This document shows, piece after piece, positions 36,808-45,684 of a stretch of DNA of 64,000 nt. Origin of the DNA: Campylobacter iguaniorum (GTDB taxonomy: Bacteria > Campylobacterota > Campylobacteria > Campylobacterales > Campylobacteraceae). Location of the stretch: the NCBI RefSeq assembly GCF_000736415.1, contig NZ_CP009043.1, positions 186,001 to 250,000 on the forward strand, in the 5' to 3' direction. A program made the translations under genes and the position numbers. Positions within the stretch are counted from its first letter, which is position 1; each line of letters starts with the position of its first letter. The notes under the pieces are model-generated. The model was not told the DNA's origin and did no database searches. It saw nothing but the letters and a program-made list of their open reading frames with translations.

Positions 36808-37315
36808 CATACTCATATATCTATGTTTTGGTGTGATTTTGGCAGTTTTGTTTGCTCTTATGTTAGCAAAAGATAGTCAAACAGCCAAGAAATTTGCTAA
36901 ATTTGAAATCATCTTAGAAAGCTTGATAAGAGAGAATTACGAGCTAAAAAAAGAGCTAAAAAATATGCAGATCCCGCCAGCTCCTAGCGAGCCTTTGGAT
37001 ATGCAAGAAGTTGCAAGAAGTATTGAGTTTAGCGTAAATGAAGCAGTAAATGCGAAAGTAATTCCTATCATCGAAAGCCTAAAAACTATGGAAAATGCCA
37101 TAGGTAGCTTCAAAGATGACCAACAAAACAGAATGTATAATCTAGAAGAGCGAACAAGAACGATAAATAAGCTCACGCCACCTGATTTTGACATAGAAGA
37201 AAATCGCATAGTAGAGCTGTATAATTCTGGAAAAAGTATAGAGAGCATAGCAAGGGATCTCAGGCTTAGCGTGGGTAGGGTGAGTATGGTTTTAAAAGTT
37301 CATAAGGTGATTTGA
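36797..37315 (+). CDS. DUF6115-like membrane-anchored coiled-coil protein
   Basis: A 172-residue protein with one N-terminal membrane helix ([19 protein letters not shown]), a long charged coiled coil (residues 35-115) and a C-terminal helix-turn-helix-like segment ([24 protein letters not shown]). The combination of membrane anchor, coiled coil and HTH-like tail is known in epsilonproteobacteria but has no assigned role. Its TGA overlaps the moaA ATG. Confidence 0.65.
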   Translation: MSNDILIYLCFGVILAVLFALMLAKDSQTAKKFAKFEIILESLIRENYELKKELKNMQIPPAPSEPLDMQEVARSIEFSVNEAVNAKVIPIIESLKTMENAIGSFKDDQQNRMYNLEERTRTINKLTPPDFDIEENRIVELYNSGKSIESIARDLRLSVGRVSMVLKVHKVI

Positions 37316-38283
37316 TGCTAATAGATAGCTATGGTAGAGTTGTTGATTATTTGAGGGTTTCAGTTACTGAGAGGTGCAATTTTCGTTGTCGCTACTGCAT
37401 GCCAGAAGAGGGCATAGAAAACTTAGGTCATCAAAGCGTTTTAAGCTATGAAGAGATGTTTGAGTTTATTAAAATTTGCCTTGATAATGGCGTCACAAAG
37501 ATACGTCTGACTGGTGGCGAACCTCTTGTCAGAAGTGGCATAGAAAACTTCATAGCCATGATAAATGGCTACAAGCCAGGTCTTGATCTAGCTATGACCA
37601 CAAACGGCTTTTTACTTGCTAAAAAAGCCCAAGCACTCAAAGACGCTGGGCTAAAACGCCTAAACATCTCTCTTGACAGCCTTGATCCAAAAAAAGCTAA
37701 TTTTTTGGCTAGAAAAGATGTGCTAGAACACGTCTTAGAGGGCATAAAAACAGCTTGCGAGCTTGGATTTGGTGTGAAGCTAAACACTGTGGCTTTAAAA
37801 GGCGTAAATGACGCTGAATTAGTGGAGCTTATGGACTTTGCCAAGTCTTGCAACGCTCAAATCCGCTATATAGAGTTTATGGAAAACAGCCACGCAAGTG
37901 GAGAGCTAAAAGGTCTAAGAAAAGATGATATTCTAGGTATTATATGCCAAAAATACAATCTAAAAGAGATAACAAAAAGCCCAAATAGCCCATCAAGTCT
38001 TTTTAAGCTTGAAGATGGGTATAAATTTGGTATCATCGATCCACATAAGCATGATTTTTGCGCTACTTGCAACCGCCTAAGGCTGAGTGCTGAGGGCTTG
38101 CTGATACCTTGTCTTTACTATGAAGATGGCAAAAGCATAAGAGAGGCCATGAGAGCTGGAGATATCAAAAAAGCTTGCGAAATCCTACGTGAAGTCATCG
38201 CCAACAAACCAGAAAAAAACAAATGGGAAAATGACGGCAAGGGCGAGATATCAAGTAGGGCGTTTTACCAAACAGGCGGCTGA
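37315..38283 (+). CDS. moaA: GTP 3',8-cyclase MoaA
   Basis: A 322-residue radical SAM enzyme, first step of molybdenum cofactor synthesis. The N-terminal cluster motif is CNFRCRYC, the second cluster is held by cysteines in [18 protein letters not shown], and the protein ends in the functionally needed Gly-Gly (FYQTGG). ATG 37315 gives the standard start and overlaps the upstream stop. Confidence 0.96.
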   Translation: MLIDSYGRVVDYLRVSVTERCNFRCRYCMPEEGIENLGHQSVLSYEEMFEFIKICLDNGVTKIRLTGGEPLVRSGIENFIAMINGYKPGLDLAMTTNGFLLAKKAQALKDAGLKRLNISLDSLDPKKANFLARKDVLEHVLEGIKTACELGFGVKLNTVALKGVNDAELVELMDFAKSCNAQIRYIEFMENSHASGELKGLRKDDILGIICQKYNLKEITKSPNSPSSLFKLEDGYKFGIIDPHKHDFCATCNRLRLSAEGLLIPCLYYEDGKSIREAMRAGDIKKACEILREVIANKPEKNKWENDGKGEISSRAFYQTGG

Positions 38284-38285
38284 TA

Positions 38286-39011
38286 GTGATAAGCGTGGTC
38301 GAGCATTTCGCCAGCATCCAAGGCGAGGGGAAATTCCAAGGTAGATACTCATTTTTTATCCGTTTGGCTGGGTGCAATCTGTCTTGCAAAGGCTTTGGCT
38401 GTGAGATGAAATCACCTAAAACTGGCGAGATTTTGGTCGGGTGCGACACGATAAGAGCAGTTGCTATCAAGCATTTTGATTATCCTAAATTTGACTTTGT
38501 GGGTTTAAAAAATTTAGTAGAAAATCTCAAATTTAAGCCTATCATCGTCCTAACTGGCGGAGAACCTCTTCTTTGGCATAAAGACGTTGATTTGCAAAAA
38601 TTCATAGCGTGGCTTTTGGAGCGTGAGTATGAAGTACATTTTGAGACAAACGGCACTGTTTTTGTGGATTTTAATCAGTTTGAAATCTATAAAAAATGCA
38701 AATTTGCTATCAGTCCCAAACTAGCCATAAGTGGCGAACCAAAATCAAAAAGATTAAATCAAAAAGCCTTAAAATCGCTATTTGCAAATGCTAGTGCGTT
38801 TTATAAATTTGTAGTGCGTGGGGACGAGCTTGATGAGATAAGAGAGATTTTAGCCTTGCAAAACGGCGAAGTGTGGTGCATGCCTCTTGGCAAAAATATC
38901 TCCGAGCTAAACGCAAACGCCATAAATGTGGCAAACTTTTGCATAAATCACGGCTTTAATTACAGCGATAGACTTCATATCAGGCTTTGGAATGACAAAG
39001 AGGGTGTGTAG
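38286..39011 (+). CDS. queE: 7-carboxy-7-deazaguanine synthase QueE
   Basis: A 241-residue radical SAM enzyme of the queuosine/preQ0 pathway acting after QueD. EHFASIQGEGKFQGR and RLAGCNLSC match QueE. Cysteines are at 30, 34, 39 and 53, so the motif is CNLSC then GFGC and GCDT rather than the simple CxxxCxxC. GTG start at 38286, two bases after the moaA stop. Its pathway partner queD lies nearly 5 kb downstream, separated by the restriction-modification and yqhD genes. Confidence 0.88.
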   Translation: MISVVEHFASIQGEGKFQGRYSFFIRLAGCNLSCKGFGCEMKSPKTGEILVGCDTIRAVAIKHFDYPKFDFVGLKNLVENLKFKPIIVLTGGEPLLWHKDVDLQKFIAWLLEREYEVHFETNGTVFVDFNQFEIYKKCKFAISPKLAISGEPKSKRLNQKALKSLFANASAFYKFVVRGDELDEIREILALQNGEVWCMPLGKNISELNANAINVANFCINHGFNYSDRLHIRLWNDKEGV

Positions 39012-39020
39012 ATTTAGCCT

Positions 39021-40628
39021 TTAAATACTATTTAAACACATATCAAAAAGCTCATCGGTATTTTCAAGTTTCTTTATGAAGTCATCTGAGCTAAAACACA
39101 AGATATCAATATTTTTATCAAATTTTGAAAAATCCACGTAACGTTTGACATCATCGTGAATTTGTGGTGCTACAAAAATACTGAATTTAATTTTTTTGTT
39201 TTGGGAATTTTCTATGTTTTTGAGTAAATGACGTTCTATTGGTATTATTTCATTTGCCACTTGTATACGACCAGCCATCAAAGAAACTTCAATATAGCTT
39301 TCGCATTTTTTATCATTTGCGATAATATCGGCTTTGTTTCCACTGGCAAATCTTATAGGAATTCCCTCATCATCACAGATATAATTTGGCAAAATCTCAG
39401 CATTTTTAAAAGCTTGTTTTAAAATTATGGATGTTAAAAACTCAAATCTAAGTGGTTTATCAATCAATTTTAGAACCATATCATCTGATTTTTTGTTTTT
39501 AGAACAGGTTATTAGTAGTTCGTCTTTAATGAAGTTTTTATCATAGTTTAATGCAAATTTTTCAAGACTTTGTAGCTTTATATTTTGGCTAGTTTCTTCT
39601 GTTTCTTGTCTTTGAGTGAAATTTTCATCTATTTGGGACATATATTTATAAAATTCAAAAGCCTTTTCATCGTTATCGTTTAGGAAATTTTCATATTGTG
39701 GTATTGGCTTGGATAAAATGTAGTTAATTTTTACCATTTCATTTTTATTAAAATCTAAAAACCTGCCATTTCCACGAAGTGAAATAAGTCCAGTGATACG
39801 CATTTTTCTAATATATTCATCAATTGCCTCACCTGTAATTTGGCTTATTTTAAATCTTGTTTCATTTGTTGAATTTAATAATTTTAAACATTTTTCGTAA
39901 ATGAACTCATCGCTGTATCCAAAATTTAGTTTTGAAATTTTATAAATTTCATTTCGTAAGTTTAAAATAGTCGCAAAAAGTTCGTTAACATTGTTGTTTG
40001 GGTAGCATAAAAGTATGCTTATCTCATCTCTATAAATCCCAGTTGAATTTGGGTCGCAAGTATGAAGTTTTTCTATTAATTTTAGGAGCAAAACAAATGG
40101 CGTTGTTAGATTTGAATTTTTCTTAAAAGGATTGCCTACTTGATACCTTGACATTGCATTTAAAAAAACATTCGATACAATTTCATCATCGATACTGTTA
40201 TCATCTTTTATACTATTGATGAGCATTTTGCCAGTATTGCTTATTAGTATCTTTTTATTTTTTTGATAATAACAAAATCCAAATTCTTTCATCAATTTAT
40301 ACCAAGTATCAAACCTGCTTTCCCAGCCTTTTTCAAAGCCTTTTTCCTTGTGATTTTGTTCTGAGTTTTGGACTATAAATTCTAGTTCATCATCACTAAA
40401 ACCATCTTCGCTTTGAAAAATATCTTTTAAATTTGGATGTAGATTCATAAGTTGTTGTGGATAGTAAATTTTAGCATTTATCACATTTTTTACGATTTTA
40501 AGTATAATTTCATTTGTTAAAATTTGGTTTTCAAAAATAGATAAAATTTTTAAAAAATTTGGTATTCTTTTTGGATTTCTTATGGTGGTAGAAAAACTCA
40601 AAATTTTTTGTTCAAATTTGCGTGCCAT
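39021..40628 (-). CDS. Type IIS restriction endonuclease, AlwI/N.BspD6I family
   Basis: A 535-residue protein. The N-terminal two thirds (FDTWYKLMKEFGF, TGKMLINSI, TTPFVLLLKLIEKL, RITGLISLRGNGRFL) follow the recognition and linker layout of N.BspD6I as I remember it. The C-terminal nuclease domain has Glu396, Asp434 (GNKADIIA), Glu447 (YIEVSL) and Glu460 (ANEIIPIERHLL); these spacings (38, 13, 13) equal those of the catalytic Glu418, Asp456, Glu469 and Glu482 of N.BspD6I from memory. Known relatives recognise GGATC (AlwI) or GAGTC (BstNBI, PleI) and cut outside the site or nick one strand. Specificity here is unknown. No small-subunit gene adjoins it. Confidence 0.85.
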   Translation of the reverse strand: MARKFEQKILSFSTTIRNPKRIPNFLKILSIFENQILTNEIILKIVKNVINAKIYYPQQLMNLHPNLKDIFQSEDGFSDDELEFIVQNSEQNHKEKGFEKGWESRFDTWYKLMKEFGFCYYQKNKKILISNTGKMLINSIKDDNSIDDEIVSNVFLNAMSRYQVGNPFKKNSNLTTPFVLLLKLIEKLHTCDPNSTGIYRDEISILLCYPNNNVNELFATILNLRNEIYKISKLNFGYSDEFIYEKCLKLLNSTNETRFKISQITGEAIDEYIRKMRITGLISLRGNGRFLDFNKNEMVKINYILSKPIPQYENFLNDNDEKAFEFYKYMSQIDENFTQRQETEETSQNIKLQSLEKFALNYDKNFIKDELLITCSKNKKSDDMVLKLIDKPLRFEFLTSIILKQAFKNAEILPNYICDDEGIPIRFASGNKADIIANDKKCESYIEVSLMAGRIQVANEIIPIERHLLKNIENSQNKKIKFSIFVAPQIHDDVKRYVDFSKFDKNIDILCFSSDDFIKKLENTDELFDMCLNSI

Positions 40629-40642
40629 TTTATTTGCCTTGT

Positions 40643-41536
40643 TTATAAATTTATTACAAAAAGTTCTTTGCTATCTGCTTTTATTGTGTTATCGTTAAAG
40701 CTTATGTAATTACTTTTTATGTTGTAAATTTTGTATTTTTGAGACCATTTTTCAAAAATTGTATTTGTTTTGCCTTTATGATGGAGTAAATTTGTAATAC
40801 CAAATTTAATATTTTTCTTATCTAGTTCATCAAGTTTTTGATAAAGTAAAATTTCACTCATTTCATTCCAATTTTTGCAATATTGTGAATTTGATATGAG
40901 ATATGGTGGGTCGCAATATACAAAATCGCTTTTTCTGAAATCAATTTTATTTAAAAAATCACAGTAATCTTGTGAAAAAAATTCGCATTTTTTGTCTTTT
41001 ATAAAATTTAGATAATCATTTATGGCTTTATAAACATTTTTATTGAAATCCACATTGCCAACAGGGAGATTGAAATCGCCTAATTTATTAAATCTAATCA
41101 TATGATTAAAACCATAAATAAGCAAAATATATAATAATAAAATTTGGTTTTTATTTTTGTTGAAATCGTTTTTTAGATTTTGGTATGATTGTTTGTTAAA
41201 TTTGGCATAGTATGTTTTTATATACATTTTTTTCATATCATCTGGAGCAGTTTTGCCAAGATAAGAACAGCTTAAATCATAGCTATTTATCATAGCAAAT
41301 ATATCATCAAAAAGTTTATTTGGCTGGTTTGCAAAAGATAGTAGAAATTTATGGATTTTGATTATATTTTGATCTATATCATTGAGTAAATATACATTGG
41401 CTTGCGTGTTTAAAAAAGCACTTCCACCACCGACAAATGGCTCAATAAATCTATCTATTTTTTTAGGAAAAAGTTTTTGCAACTCTTCCATAAGCTTATA
41501 TTTGTCGCCTACGTAAAAAAGTGGTGAGCGTATCAA
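40643..41536 (-). CDS. D12-class DNA adenine methyltransferase (second)
   Basis: A 297-residue Dam-like N6-adenine methyltransferase: N-terminal PLFYVGDKYKLM, SAM-binding FIEPFVGGGSAF (30-41), catalytic DPPY at 209-212. It probably methylates one strand of the asymmetric site read by the adjacent endonuclease. ATG overlaps the stop of the first methyltransferase (4 nt). It differs clearly in sequence from the first one, so they are not a recent duplication. Confidence 0.9.
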   Translation of the reverse strand: MIRSPLFYVGDKYKLMEELQKLFPKKIDRFIEPFVGGGSAFLNTQANVYLLNDIDQNIIKIHKFLLSFANQPNKLFDDIFAMINSYDLSCSYLGKTAPDDMKKMYIKTYYAKFNKQSYQNLKNDFNKNKNQILLLYILLIYGFNHMIRFNKLGDFNLPVGNVDFNKNVYKAINDYLNFIKDKKCEFFSQDYCDFLNKIDFRKSDFVYCDPPYLISNSQYCKNWNEMSEILLYQKLDELDKKNIKFGITNLLHHKGKTNTIFEKWSQKYKIYNIKSNYISFNDNTIKADSKELFVINL

Positions 41537-42534
41537 TTCTTAACCTTTACTAGAAATAAAAATTCTTTGTGGTTGCCAAAATCTGTTTTACCAGCATTAA
41601 AAAAAATATGAGTTTGCTCTTTTATACTCAAATCGCCTTTTTTGGATAAAATTTCTACGATTTGGTCATAACTTATTTTGTTTTTTGATGAACTAGACTT
41701 TGAATTGTATGTATTGTTGTAAGTAAGAGCTATAAATTTAGTATTGAGATTTTGTATCAAATCATCAAGTATTTTTGGTGCATTTGAGCGACAATATTCA
41801 CTCATATTTTGCTCTTTTGGTTTTAAGGCTATGCCAAATAACTCAGGTTTTTTCCATTGTGCTAAGTTTTCATAAATATGATAAAAACGACTATATTGAC
41901 GACTATTGTATGGTGGGTCGATAAATATCAAATCAGCCTTTATCTCTTTTGCTAATTCATTGCTGTCTTTTTGATATATAATTATATTTTTTTTTGTTGA
42001 TATTGGTTTGATAAGTTCAAATTTAAAGCAGTCATTAAATTGTACTTTTTTACGATACGCCTCAAAATGCCCCACAGTATTTGCAACTCTATCACAAGAA
42101 TAAATTAAGCTGGCTAAAATAATACTTCTCTCTTTATCGTTTAACTCCAAGTTGTCTAAATTTTCCCTAATAAAGCCGATTTTTTTGGCATCATTTTGAC
42201 TAAAAAATTTATTTCCAAAATTTAGTGAAAAATAATTTTCTTCTAAATTTTTTATTGAATTAAAATAATTTGAAATTTTGGCAAGTTTATCTTTATTAAA
42301 ATTACTTTGGTTAAAAAAAGCATTGTAAATTGTCTGATTTGAATATAAAAAATCGTTGATTATAATTGTTTTTGCGTCCGTGTCTTTAATGATAAATTCT
42401 GATACGACGCCAGTTCCAGCAAAAATATCAGCAAAACTATCAAATTTTATATCTAGTATTTGGCTTTTTATAAAGTCCAAAAGCTTTGCTTTGCTACCTA
42501 TATAACGCCTATTTTTTAATTCAAATTCTCTCAT
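41533..42534 (-). CDS. D12-class DNA adenine methyltransferase (first)
   Basis: A 333-residue N6-adenine methyltransferase: RRYIGSKAKLLDFI, SAM-binding FADIFAGTGVVSEF (34-47) and DPPYNSRQYSRFYHIYENLA with the catalytic DPPY at 206-209. The DPPYNSRQYS form is typical of methyltransferases of type IIS systems such as one half of the FokI enzyme. First gene of the cassette, so methylation would be expressed ahead of cleavage. The AT-rich 95-bp gap upstream (42535-42629) must hold its promoter; TATATT-like stretches are too many to choose one. Confidence 0.9.
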   Translation of the reverse strand: MREFELKNRRYIGSKAKLLDFIKSQILDIKFDSFADIFAGTGVVSEFIIKDTDAKTIIINDFLYSNQTIYNAFFNQSNFNKDKLAKISNYFNSIKNLEENYFSLNFGNKFFSQNDAKKIGFIRENLDNLELNDKERSIILASLIYSCDRVANTVGHFEAYRKKVQFNDCFKFELIKPISTKKNIIIYQKDSNELAKEIKADLIFIDPPYNSRQYSRFYHIYENLAQWKKPELFGIALKPKEQNMSEYCRSNAPKILDDLIQNLNTKFIALTYNNTYNSKSSSSKNKISYDQIVEILSKKGDLSIKEQTHIFFNAGKTDFGNHKEFLFLVKVKN

Positions 42535-42629
42535 TGATTGGCTGTATTTCTCACTTATAGTTTAATTGTGTTAGTGATTATATTAAATATTATATTAAAA
42601 ACTATTTTATTTATTAAAAAACTATATAC

Positions 42630-43778
42630 CTAACACTCCAAAAGTATCTGTCTAACTGCTTTGTAATCGATATTTGCATGTTCTCCAGCCACTAAATTTC
42701 GTTCTTTAAATCTATTTGATATTTGCTCTGCCACTTCAAATTTATCCAGCCCAAGCTCAGCCAAGCTCGTAGCTATGCCAGTAGAGGCGAAAAGCTCTTC
42801 TATCTTGTGCGTGCAAGCCATCGCCACGCTCATTTCATCACCATTTAGAGCGAATAGCTCACGCCCCATTTTGGCTAGTTTGGTGGATTTAAATTTGATA
42901 TTGTATCTCAAAAGTCTAGTCGTGACCACTGCAAGGCTTAGTCCATGATCTATTCCATACGCCGCACTTAGCTCGTGTCCGATTGCGTGGCTTGACCAGT
43001 CTTGAACACACCCAAGAGATGCCCAGCCATTTAGCGCGCAAGTCGCCGCCCAGCATAAATTTGCCCTGACGTCGTAGTTTTGCGGCTCGCTTTCTAGTGC
43101 TTTTGCATTTTGTATCACGGCTTTTAATACGCTCAAGCAAAATCCATCTTGCACATCTGTGCTTAAATCTTGCGTGGCGTACTGCTCCAAAACATGCACG
43201 AAAGTATCGACAATACCGTTTCTAAGCTGTCTTAATGGCAGGCTAAAGGTGGTTTGTGGGTCGATGATGCTAAAGCGTGGATAGACGAGTGGATTTTTAA
43301 AGCTTTTTTTGATTTTTAAAGCCCCGTTTGATATAACTGAAGCACAGTTCATCTCGCTGCCAGTCGCTGGCAAGGTCATCACGCAGCCAAGTGGCATGGC
43401 GTCACTAAATTTAGCTCTAAGCCCCACTATATCCCAAATCTCACCGTCAAATTTAGCTGCCGCGGCGATGAATTTCGTAGCGTCCAAAACGCTTCCACCA
43501 CCCACACTAAGCAAAAAATCTATCTCATGCTCTTTTATCAAATTTAGAGCTTTTTGGCAAGTTTCAAGTCTAGGATTTGGCTCCACGCCCCAAAACTCAC
43601 GCACAAAAAATCCTTCTAAAGCCTGAGTGACTTGCTCATAAACTCCGTTTGTTTTCACGCTTCCACCGCCAAAAATCGCCAAGACTTTGGCGTTTTTTGG
43701 TATTTCGTTTTTTATTTCTTTTATGGAATTTTTGCCAAATATAACTTTTGTTGGACATTGGTAGGTAAAATTATTCAT
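42630..43778 (-). CDS. Iron-containing alcohol dehydrogenase, YqhD-like
   Basis: A 382-residue group III dehydrogenase. NAD(P)-binding GGGSVKTNG and SVGGGSVLDATKF, and metal ligands in DTFVHVLEQY and HAIGHELSAAYGIDHG, are intact. The opening MNNFTYQCPTKVIFGK resembles YqhD, an NADPH-dependent aldehyde reductase that detoxifies short aldehydes; a butanol-dehydrogenase role is the alternative. Less AT-rich than the adjacent restriction genes. Divergent from queD. Confidence 0.88.
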   Translation of the reverse strand: MNNFTYQCPTKVIFGKNSIKEIKNEIPKNAKVLAIFGGGSVKTNGVYEQVTQALEGFFVREFWGVEPNPRLETCQKALNLIKEHEIDFLLSVGGGSVLDATKFIAAAAKFDGEIWDIVGLRAKFSDAMPLGCVMTLPATGSEMNCASVISNGALKIKKSFKNPLVYPRFSIIDPQTTFSLPLRQLRNGIVDTFVHVLEQYATQDLSTDVQDGFCLSVLKAVIQNAKALESEPQNYDVRANLCWAATCALNGWASLGCVQDWSSHAIGHELSAAYGIDHGLSLAVVTTRLLRYNIKFKSTKLAKMGRELFALNGDEMSVAMACTHKIEELFASTGIATSLAELGLDKFEVAEQISNRFKERNLVAGEHANIDYKAVRQILLEC

Positions 43779-43862
43779 AAGAAACTGCCTTTATTTTTTG
43801 GCAATTCTATCTTAAATTTAATAAAATATTAGATAAAATAAAACAAAAACAAAGAGAAATTT

Positions 43863-44444
43863 ATGATTATTAGAAAACTTTATGATTACGAAAACGCCCA
43901 TATAGTTAGGTTTTGTAGCTCCAAAAGGTGCCGTGAAAGTATCCACGGACACAGCTATAAATGCGAAGTTTTGCTAAGCTCAAACTACCTTGATAACGCT
44001 GAGATGGTCTATGACTTTGGTCTGATGAAACAAGGAATTAAACAAATAATTGATAGTTTTGACCACACGACGACTTTATATGCAAAAGATAGCGATGAGT
44101 ACAAAAACGATATCAAAAAGCACTCCAAACGCTGGATAGAGCTGCCTTATAACCCAAGTGCTGAGCAGTTTAGCCGTGTGTTTTTTGTGCTAATTGACAG
44201 GCTTTTAAGCCTTACAAATATGCAAAATGGCGAACGAGATGTCACGCTTCATAGCATCATCGTGCATGAAACAGCCACAGGATACGCTCAATGCTTCAAA
44301 GAAGATGCTTATAACCGAAATATGGGCGTTATAAATCTTGATGAGGTTGTTTTCAGCGATGGGATCAAGGAAGAATGGGACGATTTTGGCTTTTACGAAA
44401 GGCTAAAAAATGCAGATAGATTTACAAATTTAAAGGATTGCTGA
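43863..44444 (+). CDS. queD: 6-carboxytetrahydropterin synthase QueD
   Basis: A 193-residue tunnel-fold enzyme converting dihydroneopterin triphosphate for queuosine synthesis. Zinc histidines are in YENAHIVRF and HGHSY, and the catalytic cysteine in KRCRESIHGH; FDHTTTL and the later HETATGYAQ block fit too. It is longer than E. coli QueD (about 120 residues) because of an insert around residues 75-115, the usual epsilonproteobacterial form. A TAAAAT -10 lies upstream. Its stop overlaps the lipoprotein start. Confidence 0.9.
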   Translation: MIIRKLYDYENAHIVRFCSSKRCRESIHGHSYKCEVLLSSNYLDNAEMVYDFGLMKQGIKQIIDSFDHTTTLYAKDSDEYKNDIKKHSKRWIELPYNPSAEQFSRVFFVLIDRLLSLTNMQNGERDVTLHSIIVHETATGYAQCFKEDAYNRNMGVINLDEVVFSDGIKEEWDDFGFYERLKNADRFTNLKDC

Positions 44445-44623
44445 TGAGATTTGCTATCATTTTGAGCGTTTTGGCTCTGTTTTTTGTGGCTTGCTCTGAA
44501 AAAAAAGAGCAAAAGATAGAAGTAACGCCAAACACCGTTGTCCCAGCTGATGTGCCGATTGCAAAAAGTGACGCAAATATCAGCATAGACAAGGATTTTC
44601 CGCCTATGCCTGTCGCGGAGTAG
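44444..44623 (+). CDS. Small lipoprotein
   Basis: 59 residues: a lipoprotein signal peptide with lipobox VACS (Cys19 the lipidated residue if the start is ATG 44444), then a short acidic/proline-rich tail with no fold apparent. Function unknown. The ATG overlaps the queD stop; the next gene begins 3 nt after its stop. Confidence 0.75.
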   Translation: MRFAIILSVLALFFVACSEKKEQKIEVTPNTVVPADVPIAKSDANISIDKDFPPMPVAE

Positions 44624-44626
44624 AGT

Positions 44627-45034
44627 ATGAATGAAACTTATTTGATGAGTCTTGGGCTTCATGTTTGGTTTGCTAAGGCACTTTTTTGGCTGCTTGGAGT
44701 GCATTTGGTGCTTGTTTTTGTAGGTGATACGAGCAAATTTGGCTATATCAAAAGGCTGATGTATTTCTTGCCAACTTATTATCTTTTTATGGCATTTGTG
44801 TTTTTTACTGGCATTTTAAATTTAGCCATTTTGCATTTTAGCTTAAGCTTAAGCGTTGTTTTGATGATGATTTGCTGGATTTTGCTTATTCCGCTTGGCG
44901 CAATTGGATTTAAAAGGCTCAAACAAGTCCGTATAAGTAAGGAATTTGGAGCGTTTAAACGCTTTATGCTGGTTAAGATTTGCACCGAGTTTGTGCTAGT
45001 TGGCGCGGCTACTATTTTTGGAGTGATGCTTTGA
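44627..45034 (+). CDS. Hypothetical integral membrane protein
   Basis: 135 residues, four predicted membrane helices (about 12-32, 42-64, 66-90, 112-134) joined by short basic loops. No recognised motif. It sits between a small lipoprotein and rsmE, in the order I recall for this group in C. jejuni; the rsmE start overlaps its stop. Confidence 0.75.
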   Translation: MNETYLMSLGLHVWFAKALFWLLGVHLVLVFVGDTSKFGYIKRLMYFLPTYYLFMAFVFFTGILNLAILHFSLSLSVVLMMICWILLIPLGAIGFKRLKQVRISKEFGAFKRFMLVKICTEFVLVGAATIFGVML

Positions 45035-45684
45035 GATTTTTATACGATATTAATGCTGGAAATGAGAGCTTGGAGATAAAGGGCGAGAGCTTCAATCATC
45101 TAAAAGCAAGGCGAGTAAAGCTAGGCGAACGCATCGAAATCAGAAATCTGCAAGATGGATATAGCTATCTTTACGAGATAAAAGAACTTGGTAGAAGTGC
45201 TGTTTGTGAGCTTGTTTTTCGCTCGCTACCAAAGAGCGAAGAGAGTGATTTTAGCGTGGTTTGGGCTGTGGTCGAGCCAAGCGTGATAGAAAAAACTCTG
45301 CCAAGTCTAAATGAGCTTGGCGTGGCTAAAATTATTTTTGTTTATACTGAATTTTCGCAAAAAAATATTAAGCTAGATTTGGCTAGATTTGAGCGGATTT
45401 TGATAAGCTCAAGCGAGCAATGCGGCAGAAATAGTATTATTAAATTTGAGATTTTTAAAAGCGTAGATGAGCTTTTGGAAGTTTATAAAAGCGTGGCTTT
45501 GGTGGATTTTGGCGGCGAGAGCTTGCAAAATGCAAACGCTGGCGAGCTACTTTTTGTAGGAGCTGAGGGTGGATTTAGTGATAGCGAAAGAGCGAAATTT
45601 GAGCGTAAATTTAGTCTAAAATGTAAAAATATACTTCGCTCAAATACAGCTATTATCAGCGTCGTTAGTAAATTTTTGGTGTGA
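45031..45684 (+). CDS. rsmE: 16S rRNA m3U1498 methyltransferase RsmE
   Basis: A 217-residue SPOUT methyltransferase. The knot motifs are FVGAEGGFSDSE and LRSNTAIISV; the N-terminal PUA-like part has HLKARRVKLGE. TTG 45031 is the start: GGAG lies 7 nt upstream and the codon overlaps the previous stop. A longer frame exists upstream inside the membrane protein gene but has no family-like sequence. Confidence 0.92.
   Translation: MRFLYDINAGNESLEIKGESFNHLKARRVKLGERIEIRNLQDGYSYLYEIKELGRSAVCELVFRSLPKSEESDFSVVWAVVEPSVIEKTLPSLNELGVAKIIFVYTEFSQKNIKLDLARFERILISSSEQCGRNSIIKFEIFKSVDELLEVYKSVALVDFGGESLQNANAGELLFVGAEGGFSDSERAKFERKFSLKCKNILRSNTAIISVVSKFLV

Larger units (their letters stand above)
39021..42534 (-). 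other. Type IIS restriction-modification cassette
   Basis: Three minus-strand genes in the order methyltransferase, methyltransferase, endonuclease, with a 4-nt overlap between the first two and 14 nt before the third. The DNA is visibly more AT-rich than its surroundings. No integrase, transposase or direct repeats were seen at the ends, and no controller-protein gene. It lies between queE and queD and was probably acquired horizontally. Confidence 0.8.

Noticed and set aside
39021-42534. DpnII-type (GATC) restriction system
   Set aside because: DpnII has a D12 and a different beta-class methyltransferase plus a nuclease of about 290 residues; here both methyltransferases are D12 class and the nuclease is 535 residues of AlwI type.
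39012-43862. Prophage, integron or IS element carrying the restriction genes
   Set aside because: No integrase, transposase, terminal inverted repeats or target duplications could be found by reading the borders.
44393-44704. Minus-strand frame opposite queD and the small lipoprotein
   Set aside because: The plus strand has the overlapping start/stop chain and a convincing lipobox; this frame has no family-like sequence.
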